Counted from the first letter of the stretch, positions 7,738-17,870 are shown. The stretch: 64,000 nucleotides of DNA from DTBU01 sp964568845 (GCA_964568845.1 CAZMSC010000004.1:22544-86543), one strand, 5' to 3'. Notes: generated by a model not told the origin, from the sequence alone. Numbers and translations: made by a program.

Positions 7738-9606
7738 CTAAGTCTTCTTTAAAAGCCTGAGTTCTTCAGCAACGTCTGTTAAACCTAGTTGTATAAGCCG
7801 TTCTTGACTTGGCACACCATCTTCCCCCCATCCTCTAAGCTCATAATACTTCGGCAACATTTTCTCTAGTTCAACCACCTGACCTGCAGCACCACCATTT
7901 TTAAGAGGCTCTTTAAGAAGCCTATATGGAAGGGTGTCGTCTCTAGCAGTCACACCCCTCTTCACGTTGATTACTCGTTTGAGGTTGTAGATTCTCTCAC
8001 CGGCTTCAGCAAGCTCCTTAACAGTCTTATATTGACCAGTAACCATTGATAGTATTGCTGATACAGCAGCTGGGGGGATGAATGCGAATTTACACAATAT
8101 GAGCGAATCTAAAACGTCATGCCAATCTTGCATAATCTTAACCACTCTAGGCTTTGTTTCCAAATCGAATCGGTAAATCCGCTCGTGTATACCTAAGTCC
8201 GGTATACGCTCACCCTGCTCTATTATGAATACTTCACCTCTAAGGTGACATGCACCCCTATGAGAGGTTGCATATTGAAGACCCATGCCTTTGAAAGCCC
8301 TGGGATCATGCATGGGAATCTCCAACCCTTTAACATGCATAGCTATCTGCTTAGCTTCTTCCCCCATCTCCTCGGACATCTTCTTAACGCCTTCCGCCAG
8401 AAAGGCTCCAATACCTTCACGTAAAGCTATCTTCCTTATAAGTTGTAGAATTAAATCGGGTTTTCCCCATTCTATTCTTAAGCCGTCGACCTCCCTAGAT
8501 ACTAACCCCCTGTCGCAACACTCCATTAAGAACGCTATGGAAACACCAGTTGTTATAGTATCTATTCCATACCTGTTACATAGTTCGTTAGCCTTAACTA
8601 TGGCTTCAATGTTATCGTTTAAGCATAGAGCCCCAAGCGAAGCCGTTGTCTCATATTCAGGACCCATTCCCTCCTCCGTCTTATATGGACCGTTTTTCAC
8701 TTCAACTATCCTGCCGCATGCTATCGGACATCTGAAGCAAGCCCAATTCCTCTTTAGAACCTTTTTTGCCATAGCTTCTCCGGAAATGTTTTCAATCCTA
8801 CTCCAAATACCTTCCGTGAAGTGTTTTATAGGTACGTCTCCGTACTCGTACATCATGCTCATAATTCCATCGGTACCGTATGATGAGTATATCTGGACGG
8901 TGGGGTGGCTTCTAATAGTTATGTAGAGCTTTTTCACGTATGATGCAAGCTTATCCTCTTCAGCTGCTGGAATAATTCTAACAGAGCCTTTGACAGCTAC
9001 GGCCTTGAGATTTTTCGAACCCATAACAGCTCCAATGCCACATCTGCCAGCAGCCCTACCCCTATCGTTTATGATGTTTGCATACTTGACAAGGTTTTCA
9101 CCAGCTGGGCCAATTGAAGCTACTTTAACTTCTGGGCTCAGCTCCTTCTTTAAAGCGTCTTCACAACTATACGTATCTAAACCCCATAAGTGTTTAGCAT
9201 CTCTTATCTCACAACCAGATTCATGTATCCATAAGTAGACCGGCTTCTCAGACCTACCTTCAACTACCACCCCGTCAAAGCCAGCGAATTTAAGTTCAGG
9301 CCCCCAATACCCTGCTGCATGAGATTCAGCCCATATACCAGTTAAAGGTGAGATGGCGCAGACAGTATATCTACCGGCTGAAGGTGTTATTGTACCAGTT
9401 AAAGGCCCAGTCATGAAAATCAACTTATTGGATGGGTCTAAGGGGTCTATATCCATCGGCGTTTCCCTGTAGATCAACCAAGCCGCATATCCGCTTCCAC
9501 CTATAAACTTCTCAGCTACGCTTTCATTTAAAGGCTCTATGAATGCTGATCTACTGCTTAAATTTACCCTTAATATTCGACCGACATATCCTCCTCTAAA
9601 CGGCAT
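7738..9606 (-). CDS. aor: Tungsten aldehyde:ferredoxin oxidoreductase
   Basis: Oxidises aldehydes to acids and reduces ferredoxin, using a tungstopterin and a 4Fe-4S cluster in the cytoplasm. Length (622 residues) and domains match the AOR family: the N-terminal beta domain begins GGYVGRILRVNLSS, the pterin-binding region contains AGRCGIGAVMGSKNLKAV, and cluster ligands are C290, C293 and C297 (CFRCPIAC) plus C505. The ATG at 9606 is followed by MPFRGGYVG, the normal N-terminus. Likely role: detoxifying or using aldehydes from amino acid or sugar breakdown. The specific subtype (AOR, FOR, GAPOR) cannot be decided, but length and sequence look closest to AOR/WOR-like enzymes. Confidence 0.95.
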   Translation of the reverse strand: MPFRGGYVGRILRVNLSSRSAFIEPLNESVAEKFIGGSGYAAWLIYRETPMDIDPLDPSNKLIFMTGPLTGTITPSAGRYTVCAISPLTGIWAESHAAGYWGPELKFAGFDGVVVEGRSEKPVYLWIHESGCEIRDAKHLWGLDTYSCEDALKKELSPEVKVASIGPAGENLVKYANIINDRGRAAGRCGIGAVMGSKNLKAVAVKGSVRIIPAAEEDKLASYVKKLYITIRSHPTVQIYSSYGTDGIMSMMYEYGDVPIKHFTEGIWSRIENISGEAMAKKVLKRNWACFRCPIACGRIVEVKNGPYKTEEGMGPEYETTASLGALCLNDNIEAIVKANELCNRYGIDTITTGVSIAFLMECCDRGLVSREVDGLRIEWGKPDLILQLIRKIALREGIGAFLAEGVKKMSEEMGEEAKQIAMHVKGLEIPMHDPRAFKGMGLQYATSHRGACHLRGEVFIIEQGERIPDLGIHERIYRFDLETKPRVVKIMQDWHDVLDSLILCKFAFIPPAAVSAILSMVTGQYKTVKELAEAGERIYNLKRVINVKRGVTARDDTLPYRLLKEPLKNGGAAGQVVELEKMLPKYYELRGWGEDGVPSQERLIQLGLTDVAEELRLLKKT

Positions 9607-9680
9607 AGTCTAGAAAAGACACCTTATTTAGAGATAAAACTTTTTACCTGATAGATAGACTTGAATATTGAGGCGGTTTT

Positions 9681-11048
9681 TTGGTTAAAGTAGCTGTTAT
9701 AGGTGCTGGTAGCATAGCGTGGTCTATGACTTTAATTCGAGATTTATGTGTTACTCCAAGCCTATGGAAGAGTACTGTTTCATTGATGGATATAAATGAA
9801 GAGCGTTTAAACCTATGCTATAGTGCTGCTAAAAGATACGCATCTGAAGTTAAAGCAGATTTAGAATTTAAGAAGACTATGGATAGAAGAGAAGCGGTTA
9901 AGGATGCAGATTTCGTCATAAATACCGCTATGGCTGGAGGACATCAATACTATGAGAAGATGAGAGAGATATCTGAGAAGCATGGCTACTATAGGGGGAT
10001 AAACAGCGTAGAGTGGAATATGGTTTCAGACTACCATACAATTTGGGGATACTACCAACTCAAATTAATGATTGATATAGGCAGAGATATGGAAGAGCTG
10101 TGTCCAGACGCATGGCTTCTCCTACTCGCAAACCCGGTTTTTGAAGGCACCACTCTACTATCAAGAGAAACGAAGCTGAAGGTCATAGGGCTCTGCCATG
10201 GGCATTTAGGATATAAGGAAATGGCTGGAGTAATGGGGCTTGATTTGAAGGAGACAGAGGTTGAATCCATAGGCCTAAACCATGTGATCTGGATGACGAA
10301 ATTCCGCTACAGGGAGAAAAATGGATATCCACTCTTAGACGAATGGATTGATGAGAAGGCAGAGGATTATTGGAAAGTATGGAGGCGAACCCAGAGAAAC
10401 CCATTCGACCTGCAGATGTCTCCTGCAGCGGTGGACATGTATAAAAGATATGGGCTATTTCCAATAGGAGACTCCGTGAGGGGGGGAACATGGAAATACC
10501 ACTGGAATCTAGAAACTAAGAAGAAGTGGTTCGGACCCACAGGCGGTCCGGACTCTGAAACTGGCTGGGCGATATACTTAGAATGGCAGAGGAGGGGTAT
10601 TGAAAACATAGCCAGACGTATCAAAGACCAGTCTACTCCTTTGACCAAAGTGTTCCCACCGCGTAGAAGTGAAGAATCGGTTGTACCTATAATGGAATCT
10701 ATTGTTACTGGCAATAGGAGAATATACCAAGTTAATATTCTGAACAAAGGAATGGTGAAAGGTATTCCAGATGACGTGGCTGTAGAAGTACCTATTGAGA
10801 TAGATGGAAAGGGAGTTCATAGAACGTACTCAGGAGAGCTGTCTAAACGTATAATGAAGCACGTTATAAATCTTAGGATTACAAGGATGGAGTGGGCGCT
10901 TGAAGCATTCCTAGAAGGAGGCAGAGACCTTTTATTTGAATGGCTGATAGTAGATCCGAGGACTAAGTCGAATGAGCAGATTGAGGAAGCGATAAATGAC
11001 ATATTATTGCTACCGGAGAATGTAGAAATGGCGAAACACTTCAAGTAG
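9681..11048 (+). CDS. Family GH4 glycosidase (alpha-glucosidase/galactosidase/galacturonidase type)
   Basis: NAD- and Mn-dependent glycoside hydrolase that works by an oxidation/elimination mechanism. The Rossmann motif VIGAGSIAW begins at residue 6, NP (151-152) and the metal ligands C172 (GLCHG) and H201 (GLNHV) are in place, and the 455-residue length is normal. Start is TTG at 9681. It is transcribed divergently from aor; the 74-base spacer contains A+T-rich TATA-like sequence for both. Sugar specificity cannot be told by eye. No transporter is adjacent. Confidence 0.93.
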   Translation: MVKVAVIGAGSIAWSMTLIRDLCVTPSLWKSTVSLMDINEERLNLCYSAAKRYASEVKADLEFKKTMDRREAVKDADFVINTAMAGGHQYYEKMREISEKHGYYRGINSVEWNMVSDYHTIWGYYQLKLMIDIGRDMEELCPDAWLLLLANPVFEGTTLLSRETKLKVIGLCHGHLGYKEMAGVMGLDLKETEVESIGLNHVIWMTKFRYREKNGYPLLDEWIDEKAEDYWKVWRRTQRNPFDLQMSPAAVDMYKRYGLFPIGDSVRGGTWKYHWNLETKKKWFGPTGGPDSETGWAIYLEWQRRGIENIARRIKDQSTPLTKVFPPRRSEESVVPIMESIVTGNRRIYQVNILNKGMVKGIPDDVAVEVPIEIDGKGVHRTYSGELSKRIMKHVINLRITRMEWALEAFLEGGRDLLFEWLIVDPRTKSNEQIEEAINDILLLPENVEMAKHFK

Positions 11049-11256
11049 AAAAACAATCTTTAAAAAATGCGTGAGAGTGTTATTTAGGAATAGTTTTATA
11101 GAAAAATTTATAAGTAGACCCCTATCATACGTTTTCAAATGCCACCTTCCAATATGAAGAAAACCACCACTCTTTTTAAGAGGTTTTATATTACTGTAGG
11201 TTATAGTTTTTAAGCCCAAACCTCTAGCTGAATTGGAGGTGGCGCTGGGGGTCGTT
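11049..11256. promoter_or_regulatory. Leader and promoter of the lysC-aro operon
   Basis: A 200-base spacer before a nine-kilobase operon. A TATA-like GTTTTTAAG lies at about 11205-11213, about 45 bases before the chosen ATG. I see no clear riboswitch or leader peptide. Confidence 0.4.
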
Positions 11257-12519
11257 ATGGTTTCCGAACGCACCATTGTTGTGAAATTTGGCGGGAAAAC
11301 CCTTTCCAATGGTTTGAGCATTAGGAAAGCCGCTGAAATGGTCGCGGACGCCTATAAGAGGGGGATTAAACCCATAGTAGTAGTTTCAGCTATGGGTAGT
11401 ACAACAGACGATCTACTGAGCACAGTTAAAGAGGCTACAGGTGGTATTGTCTCAAACGATATTCTGGACGATATTGTTTCCATGGGTGAAAGAACAAGTG
11501 CTAGAATATTTACCTCAGCTCTTAAATCTCTAGGTTTAGAATCTGTATACTTAGATCCTTATATGGAAGATTGGCCTATAATTGCGAATAATAAGTTTGG
11601 AAATGCCGATCCCCTTATACCGGAGACCTATGCGAAACTCAAAAGAGTTTTAACACCTCTGGTAGAAAAGGGTATTGTGCCGATCATACCCGGATTTATA
11701 GGTAAAACTCTGGATGGGCGAATAATAACTCTAGGAAGAGGGGGAAGCGATTTAACCGCTCTACTTATAGGTGGAGCCTTAGATTTAAAGGAAGTTGTAT
11801 TTGTCTCTGACGTAGATGGTATAATGACTGGCGATCCTAAGATCATAGAAGATCCTAGAGTGCTTAAGGAAATCGAAGTGAAGACGCTCATAGGCTTAGC
11901 CGATTCTGATGTAAAGTTCATTAAGAGGAAGACTTTAAAGTACAAACCTTCCGATGTTAACATTAAACTCATAAACTTTAGAAGTGGGAGAGTGGATGTT
12001 GAGGGCACCGTTATCAAAGGCTCTTTTCCAAATCCAAATTCGAACTCAAGGTTTGAGGTTGAAGTCTATAAGGAACCTATAGCCGCTTTAACTGCAGTAG
12101 GTAAAGGCATTTCAAGTAGGCCTGAAGTTTTAGCTGAAGTCTTCAAATCGATCAGAGAAGCTGGTGCACAGCCAATAGGTGTTACAACAGACTCAGAATC
12201 TATAATACTTTATATTTCTGAGTCTAAGAGTCTAGATACAGCTAAGAAAATTCACTCCATCGTCTTAAAAAACCCGGATACCCTCATAGCAGTTGCTTTG
12301 AGGAGGAACCTAGCCCTAATTAGTATTAAAGGTATTGGTTTAGAGGAGACCCCCGGTATTATTGGAAAGATAACAGAACCCCTTGGGAGAAAGGGGATAA
12401 ATATTCACGGTATTTTCACGATAACTTCTACTATAAATCTCATTGTAACTCAGAATGATGTTGAACAAGTCTATAAACTCGTAACGGATGTTTTAAGCAC
12501 GGTGAACGGAAATGATTAA
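11257..12519 (+). CDS. lysC: Aspartate kinase
   Basis: Phosphorylates L-aspartate, the committed step toward Lys, Thr, Met and, in archaea using the ADTH route, aromatic amino acids. The N-terminal kinase motif VVKFGGKTLSNG, the nucleotide-binding GRGGSDLTA and FVSDVDGIMTGDPK blocks are present, followed by two ACT domains (for example VTTDSESIILYIS and IKGIGLEETPGIIGKI) that usually bind end-product inhibitors. I prefer ATG at 11257; GTG at 11239 and TTG at 11233 are in-frame alternatives. Its last 8 bases overlap asd. Confidence 0.95.
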   Translation: MVSERTIVVKFGGKTLSNGLSIRKAAEMVADAYKRGIKPIVVVSAMGSTTDDLLSTVKEATGGIVSNDILDDIVSMGERTSARIFTSALKSLGLESVYLDPYMEDWPIIANNKFGNADPLIPETYAKLKRVLTPLVEKGIVPIIPGFIGKTLDGRIITLGRGGSDLTALLIGGALDLKEVVFVSDVDGIMTGDPKIIEDPRVLKEIEVKTLIGLADSDVKFIKRKTLKYKPSDVNIKLINFRSGRVDVEGTVIKGSFPNPNSNSRFEVEVYKEPIAALTAVGKGISSRPEVLAEVFKSIREAGAQPIGVTTDSESIILYISESKSLDTAKKIHSIVLKNPDTLIAVALRRNLALISIKGIGLEETPGIIGKITEPLGRKGINIHGIFTITSTINLIVTQNDVEQVYKLVTDVLSTVNGND

Positions 12520-13585
12520 CGTGATGGTTTTAGGAGCGACTGGAGTAGTAGGTCAGCAGTTTCTAGTGGCTTTAGCAAATCATCCTTGGTTTAACGTAGT
12601 TAAACTCATAGCTTCGCAGAGGTCAGCTGGTAAAAGGTACATAGAAGCAATTAGAGACGAATCTACAGGTTCCATTAGATGGTATTGTGATGAGCCTCTA
12701 CCGGAGCCATTTGAAAGCATGATCGTTGAAGCTTTTGAAGATAATATATTAAAAGATGTTGATCTGGTTTTTTCAGCCGTAGAATCGGATGTAGCTAGAG
12801 AAATTGAGCCGAAGATGGCTAGAGAAAAACCTGTGGTGAGTACAGCCTCTGCGTTTAGATATGAGGAAGATGTCCCTCTTATGATCCCAGGTGTGAATGA
12901 TAGTCATTCTTCTCTAATAGAAGAACAGAGACGTAGGAGGAGATGGAGCGGATTCATAACTCCGATACCCAATTGTACTACGACGGGTTTAGCGATAACG
13001 CTTAAACCGGTTATGGATAGGTTTGGAATCAAGCTTGTCCTAATGACGTCTATGCAAGCACTTTCTGGAGCTGGTAGGTCTCCAGGGGTCATAGGGTTAG
13101 ATATTTTAGACAACATAATCCCCTATATACCTAGGGAGGAGGAGAAGGTTCAAACGGAAGTTTTAAAGATACTAGGTAATTATGATGGAGAGACTATTCG
13201 ACCAGCAGGCTTCAAAGTGAGTTGTACGTGTACGAGGGTTAACGTTAAAGATGGACATACTGAAAGCGTCTTCCTCTCATTAAGGGAGAAAGCGGGTGTA
13301 GAAGAGTTTAAGAAGACTTTAAGAGAATTTAAAGGCTGTTCAAACATGGATTTACCTTCAGCTCCTAAAAGAATGATTATAGTTCACGACGACCCTTATA
13401 GGCCTCAGCCTAGACTTGACAGGAACTTAGAAGGGGGGATGGCTACTATTGTTGGAAGGGTTAGAGAAGATCCTGCCCTAGAAAATGGTATAAAATACAT
13501 ACTTTTATCTCATAACACTAAAATGGGGGCTGCGAAGGGCGCAGTCCTCTTAGCTGAGCTACTCTATAAAAGGGGGTTTATATGA
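12512..13585 (+). CDS. asd: Aspartate-semialdehyde dehydrogenase
   Basis: Reduces aspartyl phosphate with NADPH to L-aspartate semialdehyde. The nucleotide-binding GATGVVGQQF is at residue 8, the catalytic cysteine is in PIPNCTTTG, and the active-site SGAGRSPGV and C-terminal GGMATIVGRVR and NTKMGAAKG blocks fit the archaeal/fungal subclass. 357 residues, ATG start inside the end of lysC. The product feeds directly to the enzyme encoded next, which condenses it in the first archaeal shikimate step. Confidence 0.96.
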   Translation: MINVMVLGATGVVGQQFLVALANHPWFNVVKLIASQRSAGKRYIEAIRDESTGSIRWYCDEPLPEPFESMIVEAFEDNILKDVDLVFSAVESDVAREIEPKMAREKPVVSTASAFRYEEDVPLMIPGVNDSHSSLIEEQRRRRRWSGFITPIPNCTTTGLAITLKPVMDRFGIKLVLMTSMQALSGAGRSPGVIGLDILDNIIPYIPREEEKVQTEVLKILGNYDGETIRPAGFKVSCTCTRVNVKDGHTESVFLSLREKAGVEEFKKTLREFKGCSNMDLPSAPKRMIIVHDDPYRPQPRLDRNLEGGMATIVGRVREDPALENGIKYILLSHNTKMGAAKGAVLLAELLYKRGFI

Positions 13586-13606
13586 CGTTAAAGTGGGGTG
13601 ATTTAA

Positions 13607-14392
13607 TTGATCGGGAAAATTAGAAGATTGTCTAGGATATTTAGGAGCGATGGAAAAACCGTAATAGTCCCAATGGATCATGGTGTAACCCTCGGACCTA
13701 TTGCTGGTATTGAGAACATTTCTAAGATTGTTGAGAAGCTTAAGAGGGGTGGTGCCGATGCCGTACTCGTCCATAAAGGATGGGCTAGATTGATAGATAC
13801 TAGGGGGATGTCGCTGATTCTCCATATATCGGCAAGTACAAGGCTTGGGCCTGATCCGGATTGGAAAGTGACGGTAGCCTCTGTAGAAGAGGCCGTGGCA
13901 TTGGGTGCTGACGGAGTCTCCGTACATATAAACATCGGATGCGAAAGAGAGCCTGAAATGCTGAGTTTACTAGGTGCTGTTGCAGAGTCTTGTGAAGATT
14001 GGGGAATGCCTCTTCTAGTCATGGCATATCCTAGGGGACCCAAAATAGCAAATCAACACGATCCCGAACTTGTCTCGCATGTGGCTAGGGTAGCCGCAGA
14101 ACTAGGGGCTGATGTTGTTAAAACGAATTATACAGGAAGTGTTGAAAGCTTTAGAAGGGTTGTTGACGGCTGTCCTATCCCAGTTGTTATAGCAGGTGGA
14201 CCTAAGGTAAGTTCAGACAGAGAATTACTTGATATGATTAAAAACTCTATAGACTCGGGTGGGGCTGGTGTTTCCATCGGTAGGAACATCTTCCAGCATG
14301 AAAAACCAGACCTCATAACTAGAGCGATAGTAGGTATTGTTCACGGTGAGATGAATGTTGAAGATGCTATTAAAATACTACGTGGCGGTTAG
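13607..14392 (+). CDS. ADTH synthase (2-amino-3,7-dideoxy-D-threo-hept-6-ulosonate synthase)
   Basis: Class I aldolase of the DhnA/FBA family. In the archaeal route it joins aspartate semialdehyde to a 6-deoxy-5-ketofructose phosphate to make ADTH. The barrel opens with VPMDHGVTLGP, has the Schiff-base lysine in ADVVKTNYTGS, and ends with the phosphate-binding GGPKVSSDRE and GVSIGRNIFQ segments. TTG start at 13607. A fructose-bisphosphate aldolase would look similar; the position between asd and dehydroquinate synthase II decides for ADTH synthase. Confidence 0.9.
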   Translation: MIGKIRRLSRIFRSDGKTVIVPMDHGVTLGPIAGIENISKIVEKLKRGGADAVLVHKGWARLIDTRGMSLILHISASTRLGPDPDWKVTVASVEEAVALGADGVSVHINIGCEREPEMLSLLGAVAESCEDWGMPLLVMAYPRGPKIANQHDPELVSHVARVAAELGADVVKTNYTGSVESFRRVVDGCPIPVVIAGGPKVSSDRELLDMIKNSIDSGGAGVSIGRNIFQHEKPDLITRAIVGIVHGEMNVEDAIKILRGG

Positions 14393-14395
14393 AAC

Positions 14396-15439
14396 TTGAG
14401 TAAAGAGCTTTGGGTTAAGCTGAAGGAAGATCAGAGAAATTTAAGAGAGTTTATCGACGAAGTTAGGGAATTTGTCGATTTTTTCCTAATTTCCGACTGG
14501 AGGCTTATATTTAAAGATAAAATACCGAATGTTAAAGTGGTTTCGAAAACTGGTGGAGATTTAAAGCTCGTAGACTGTGTAGATGAGGCTTCTCCAGGCT
14601 CATGTTTAACTGTAGAAGTGTCTAGTAAGGAAGATGAAGGGAAGATACTTGAAGGGTCGAATAGGGGATGTAGCTACATTATTGTTAAATGTTTAAATTG
14701 GAAAATCATACCTTTAGAGAACATCGTAGCCAAGCTTCATGGAAGGACGAAGATAATAGCCGAAGCTTCACGTGTGGAGGAGGCTGAGACTCTAATTAAT
14801 GTCTTGGAAGTAGGGGTGGACGGTGTTTTAATCGAAAACACAAACCCTGAAGATATTAGAAGGCTTAGGGAAGCTATTAGAAAAAGTATTAACCGCTTAG
14901 AGTTGAAAAGCGCAAAGATAGTGCTCGTTAAACCCGTTAAACTTGGAGCGCGAGTATGCCTAGACACTTGTGACCTTTTAAGTGAGGGAGAAGGAGTCCT
15001 AGTGGGATGTCAGTCATCAGGACTTTTCCTAATAGAGGCGGAGGTTCATGGAAATCCGTATGTAGAGGCTAGACCGTTCAGAGTGAACGCGGGACCACCA
15101 GCACTCTACGTACTCGTTCCAGGGGGGAAGACCCGATATTTATCTGAGCTTAAAGCTGGGGACACTATTTTAACTGTTAAAAGGGATGGGTCTTTCAGAG
15201 AAGTTGAGCTGTGTAGAGTTAAAATAGAGTGGAGACCTCTTAAACTTGTCGAAGTCGAATATGCTGGTGTAACCTACAAAACTGTCGTACAGGATGCCGA
15301 AACCGTAAGGTTTGTGACTGGCGATGGATCTAAATCCATAACTGATCTCAAAACTGGTGACGAAGTCCTTCTATACACTCAGGAAGGAGGTAGACATTTC
15401 GGAACGCTTGTGAAATCCGAGAGGATAATCGAAAGATGA
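14396..15439 (+). CDS. aroB': 3-Dehydroquinate synthase II
   Basis: NAD-dependent enzyme that oxidatively deaminates and cyclises ADTH to 3-dehydroquinate, replacing bacterial AroB. It is 347 residues with the family blocks EGEGVLVGCQSSGLFLIEAE, RPFRVNAGPPALYV and the C-terminal beta-rich region ending VQDAETVRFV and VLLYTQEGGRHFG. TTG start 3 bases after the ADTH synthase stop. Confidence 0.95.
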   Translation: MSKELWVKLKEDQRNLREFIDEVREFVDFFLISDWRLIFKDKIPNVKVVSKTGGDLKLVDCVDEASPGSCLTVEVSSKEDEGKILEGSNRGCSYIIVKCLNWKIIPLENIVAKLHGRTKIIAEASRVEEAETLINVLEVGVDGVLIENTNPEDIRRLREAIRKSINRLELKSAKIVLVKPVKLGARVCLDTCDLLSEGEGVLVGCQSSGLFLIEAEVHGNPYVEARPFRVNAGPPALYVLVPGGKTRYLSELKAGDTILTVKRDGSFREVELCRVKIEWRPLKLVEVEYAGVTYKTVVQDAETVRFVTGDGSKSITDLKTGDEVLLYTQEGGRHFGTLVKSERIIER

Positions 15440-15440
15440 G

Positions 15441-16145
15441 ATGTCGAGTTTGATCGAAACCTATAGGATATGCGTACCTGTAAAAGCTGAGGATGTACGC
15501 AGTGCTATTGAGATTGTTGTAGAAGCCGAAGAACTTATGGTGGATTTCGTAGAGGTTAGAATGGACTATATGAGGGATATTGGCAATCTGTCCGATATCG
15601 CGGGCTCAACTAGGATCCCGCTTATAGCTACGTTCAGACCTAGAAGGCATGGAGGATTATTCGATGGTAAAGATGAGGATAGGATTGAAGTGTTAAAGAA
15701 GTCTATTAACGCTGGTTTCAAATATGTAGATTTAGAGCTCGATACAGATGGGTTGGATAAAGCAGTTGAAGATTTTAAAAAGATGGGTGTAAAACTCATA
15801 GTTTCTCATCACGATTTTAGTCGTACTCCGACTGTTTTAGAGCTTAAATGGCTTCTCTTGAGAGAATTGAGCTACGAGCCTGATATATGTAAGCTAATCA
15901 CTTACGCCAACCATCTAGAAGATAACATGATGTGTCTAAAATTCTTATCGAGATTTAGTAGAAGTGTGAAATTGGTCTGTTTTGCCATGGGTAGACTAGG
16001 TTTAATATCTAGAGTTTTAAGCCCACTCTACGGCGGATTTTTCACATTTGCCTCTCTGAAGAAGGGTTTGGAAACAGCTCCTGGTCAGCCTACAGTTAAG
16101 GAATTAAGGAGTATTGTTAAAGTTATGGAGGAGGCTGGATTTTGA
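15441..16145 (+). CDS. aroD: 3-Dehydroquinate dehydratase, type I
   Basis: Dehydrates 3-dehydroquinate to 3-dehydroshikimate through a Schiff base. Visible family features are VEVRMDYM, ATFRPRRHGG, the active-site histidine in VSHHDF, and the lysine-containing C-terminal region (KLITYANHLEDN, then KLVCFAMGRLG). 234 residues with ATG at 15441, one base after the stop of the previous gene. Its TGA overlaps the TTG of aroE. Confidence 0.95.
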   Translation: MSSLIETYRICVPVKAEDVRSAIEIVVEAEELMVDFVEVRMDYMRDIGNLSDIAGSTRIPLIATFRPRRHGGLFDGKDEDRIEVLKKSINAGFKYVDLELDTDGLDKAVEDFKKMGVKLIVSHHDFSRTPTVLELKWLLLRELSYEPDICKLITYANHLEDNMMCLKFLSRFSRSVKLVCFAMGRLGLISRVLSPLYGGFFTFASLKKGLETAPGQPTVKELRSIVKVMEEAGF

Positions 16146-17008
16146 ATATAAATGGTAAGACAGGACTTCTATGCCTTATAGGAGATCCTGTTGAGCATTC
16201 TCTAAGCCCTTTAATACATAATATTGCTTTGAGAGAGCTTAGCTTAAACTACATTTACATGGCGTTTAGAGTATCTAGAGATAAACTTAGTCAAGTTGTT
16301 GAGGCTTTCAAGGTCATAGGCGTCAAGGGGTTCAATGCAACGATGCCTTTAAAGAGGGATTTAATACGCGTTTTAGATGAAGTAGATGATAAGGCATTGA
16401 AAATAGGTGCGGTCAATACTGTATTGAACAGATCTGGAAGATTTATCGGGTTTAACACTGACGGTATAGGTGCTGTTAAAGCGTTAGAGAAAAATAACGT
16501 CAAGATCGATGGAGCTTATATAGTCCTACTAGGTGCTGGTAGTACGGGTAGGGCAATAGCGTACACTTTAATGGATAGAGACTGCAACATGGCTATACTT
16601 AATAGAACTGTCGAAAAATCTAAGATGCTAGCAATGGAGATTTCAGGCGGAAACGCCAGAGTTGAATGGGGATCTTTGACTGAAGATTCTCTGAGAATGC
16701 ACCTTTCAAAAGCAGATGTTGTTGTAAATTCTACGTCTGTTGGGATGAAGCCTATGGATGGTGAAACGCCCATTCCTAAAAGTTTACTGAGAAGCGGCCT
16801 TGTAGTTTTCGACATCGTCTACAGCCCTCTTGAAACGAGACTTTTAAAAGAAGCTAGAGAAGCAGGTGCTCAAACAATAGACGGGTTGGAGATGCTTTTA
16901 AATCAAGGCTTAGAGTCCTTCAAAATATGGTTCGGAGCATATCCTCCACTTGAGCATATTATAAATGCTCTAGAAGACGTTAGAAGGGGATATTTTGCCG
17001 GTAGGTAA
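16142..17008 (+). CDS. aroE: Shikimate dehydrogenase
   Basis: NADPH-dependent reduction of 3-dehydroshikimate to shikimate. The substrate-binding SLSPLIHN, the catalytic lysine in NATMPLKRDL, GFNTDGIGAVKAL, the nucleotide-binding GAGSTGRAI and the C-terminal GLEMLLNQG are all present. The TTG start sits in a TTGA overlap with aroD's stop. 288 residues. One residue of note: the usual NVTxPxK motif reads NATMPLK. Confidence 0.96.
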   Translation: MNINGKTGLLCLIGDPVEHSLSPLIHNIALRELSLNYIYMAFRVSRDKLSQVVEAFKVIGVKGFNATMPLKRDLIRVLDEVDDKALKIGAVNTVLNRSGRFIGFNTDGIGAVKALEKNNVKIDGAYIVLLGAGSTGRAIAYTLMDRDCNMAILNRTVEKSKMLAMEISGGNARVEWGSLTEDSLRMHLSKADVVVNSTSVGMKPMDGETPIPKSLLRSGLVVFDIVYSPLETRLLKEAREAGAQTIDGLEMLLNQGLESFKIWFGAYPPLEHIINALEDVRRGYFAGR

Positions 17009-17864
17009 GGCTATAGCTTACGGTGCCGTCACAGTGGTCAATGCTCTAGCTACGGGTAGAGGAGCGGCTTTAGGTATAAATCTCTGGACTGAAGCGACGG
17101 TTAAGCTTACGAATAAACCGGGTGTCGTAGACGGAATTATAGTATCAGATCCTATGGAAGATAAAACGCTCATGGAAAAATGCGTTTTAAAAGTTTTGAG
17201 AAAATTTAGCCTTGACGAAGTTTACGGTGCTTATGTTGAAACTATATCGAATATACCGATAGCTAGGGGATTAAAGAGTAGTAGCGTTGCTTCTAACGCT
17301 ATAGTTTTAGCCACCATTGATGCTTTAAATGAAGAATTGCCAGATGAAGAAGCGCTTAAGCTGAGCGTTGAAGCCTGTATCGAGGCTGGTGTGACTGTTA
17401 CAGGAGCATTAGATGATGCGTCGGCCTCATACCTAGGGGGAATGACGGTTACAGATAATAAGGCTATGAAGATATTGAAACGGTTTGAAGTAGATGAGGA
17501 TATCAAGGTTTTAATCCATGTTCCTATGTTCAAACGATATACGACTAAAGTGGACTTGTCTAAGCTTAAACTCATGTCTGAAGAATTGGACGTAGCCTTC
17601 AGGGAAGCCATAGAGGGGAGGTGGAGGACCGCGATGGTATTGAACAGTTTAATATGCTGTTCGACCTTAGGCTACACTATTGAGCCAGTTTTAAATGCTT
17701 TAGAAGCCGGTGCGTTAGCATCCGGGTTATCCGGTAAAGGACCAGCTATCTTTGCATTAGCCTACCAAGACTCCGTAAATTCTATAAAAAACGCTTGGAG
17801 CAATTTAGATGGCGAATTAATAGAAGCGTCCGTTAACAACGGGAAAGCCCATACGTTGAAGTGA
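16995..17864 (+). CDS. aroK: Archaeal shikimate kinase (GHMP family)
   Basis: Phosphorylates shikimate at O3; unrelated to bacterial AroK. The GHMP ATP-binding motif is PIARGLKSSSVASNAI near residue 88, the C-terminal glycine-rich motif is LSGKGPAIFAL, and GAATLG-like ATGRGAALGINLW lies near the start. 289 residues; TTG start overlaps aroE's end by 14 bases. Confidence 0.95.
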   Translation: MPVGKAIAYGAVTVVNALATGRGAALGINLWTEATVKLTNKPGVVDGIIVSDPMEDKTLMEKCVLKVLRKFSLDEVYGAYVETISNIPIARGLKSSSVASNAIVLATIDALNEELPDEEALKLSVEACIEAGVTVTGALDDASASYLGGMTVTDNKAMKILKRFEVDEDIKVLIHVPMFKRYTTKVDLSKLKLMSEELDVAFREAIEGRWRTAMVLNSLICCSTLGYTIEPVLNALEAGALASGLSGKGPAIFALAYQDSVNSIKNAWSNLDGELIEASVNNGKAHTLK

Positions 17865-17870
17865 TGAATT

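Noticed and set aside
8285..8926. 213-codon plus-strand frame
   Set aside because: Lies antisense inside the aldehyde oxidoreductase gene; its peptide has no family character and the real gene accounts for the sequence.
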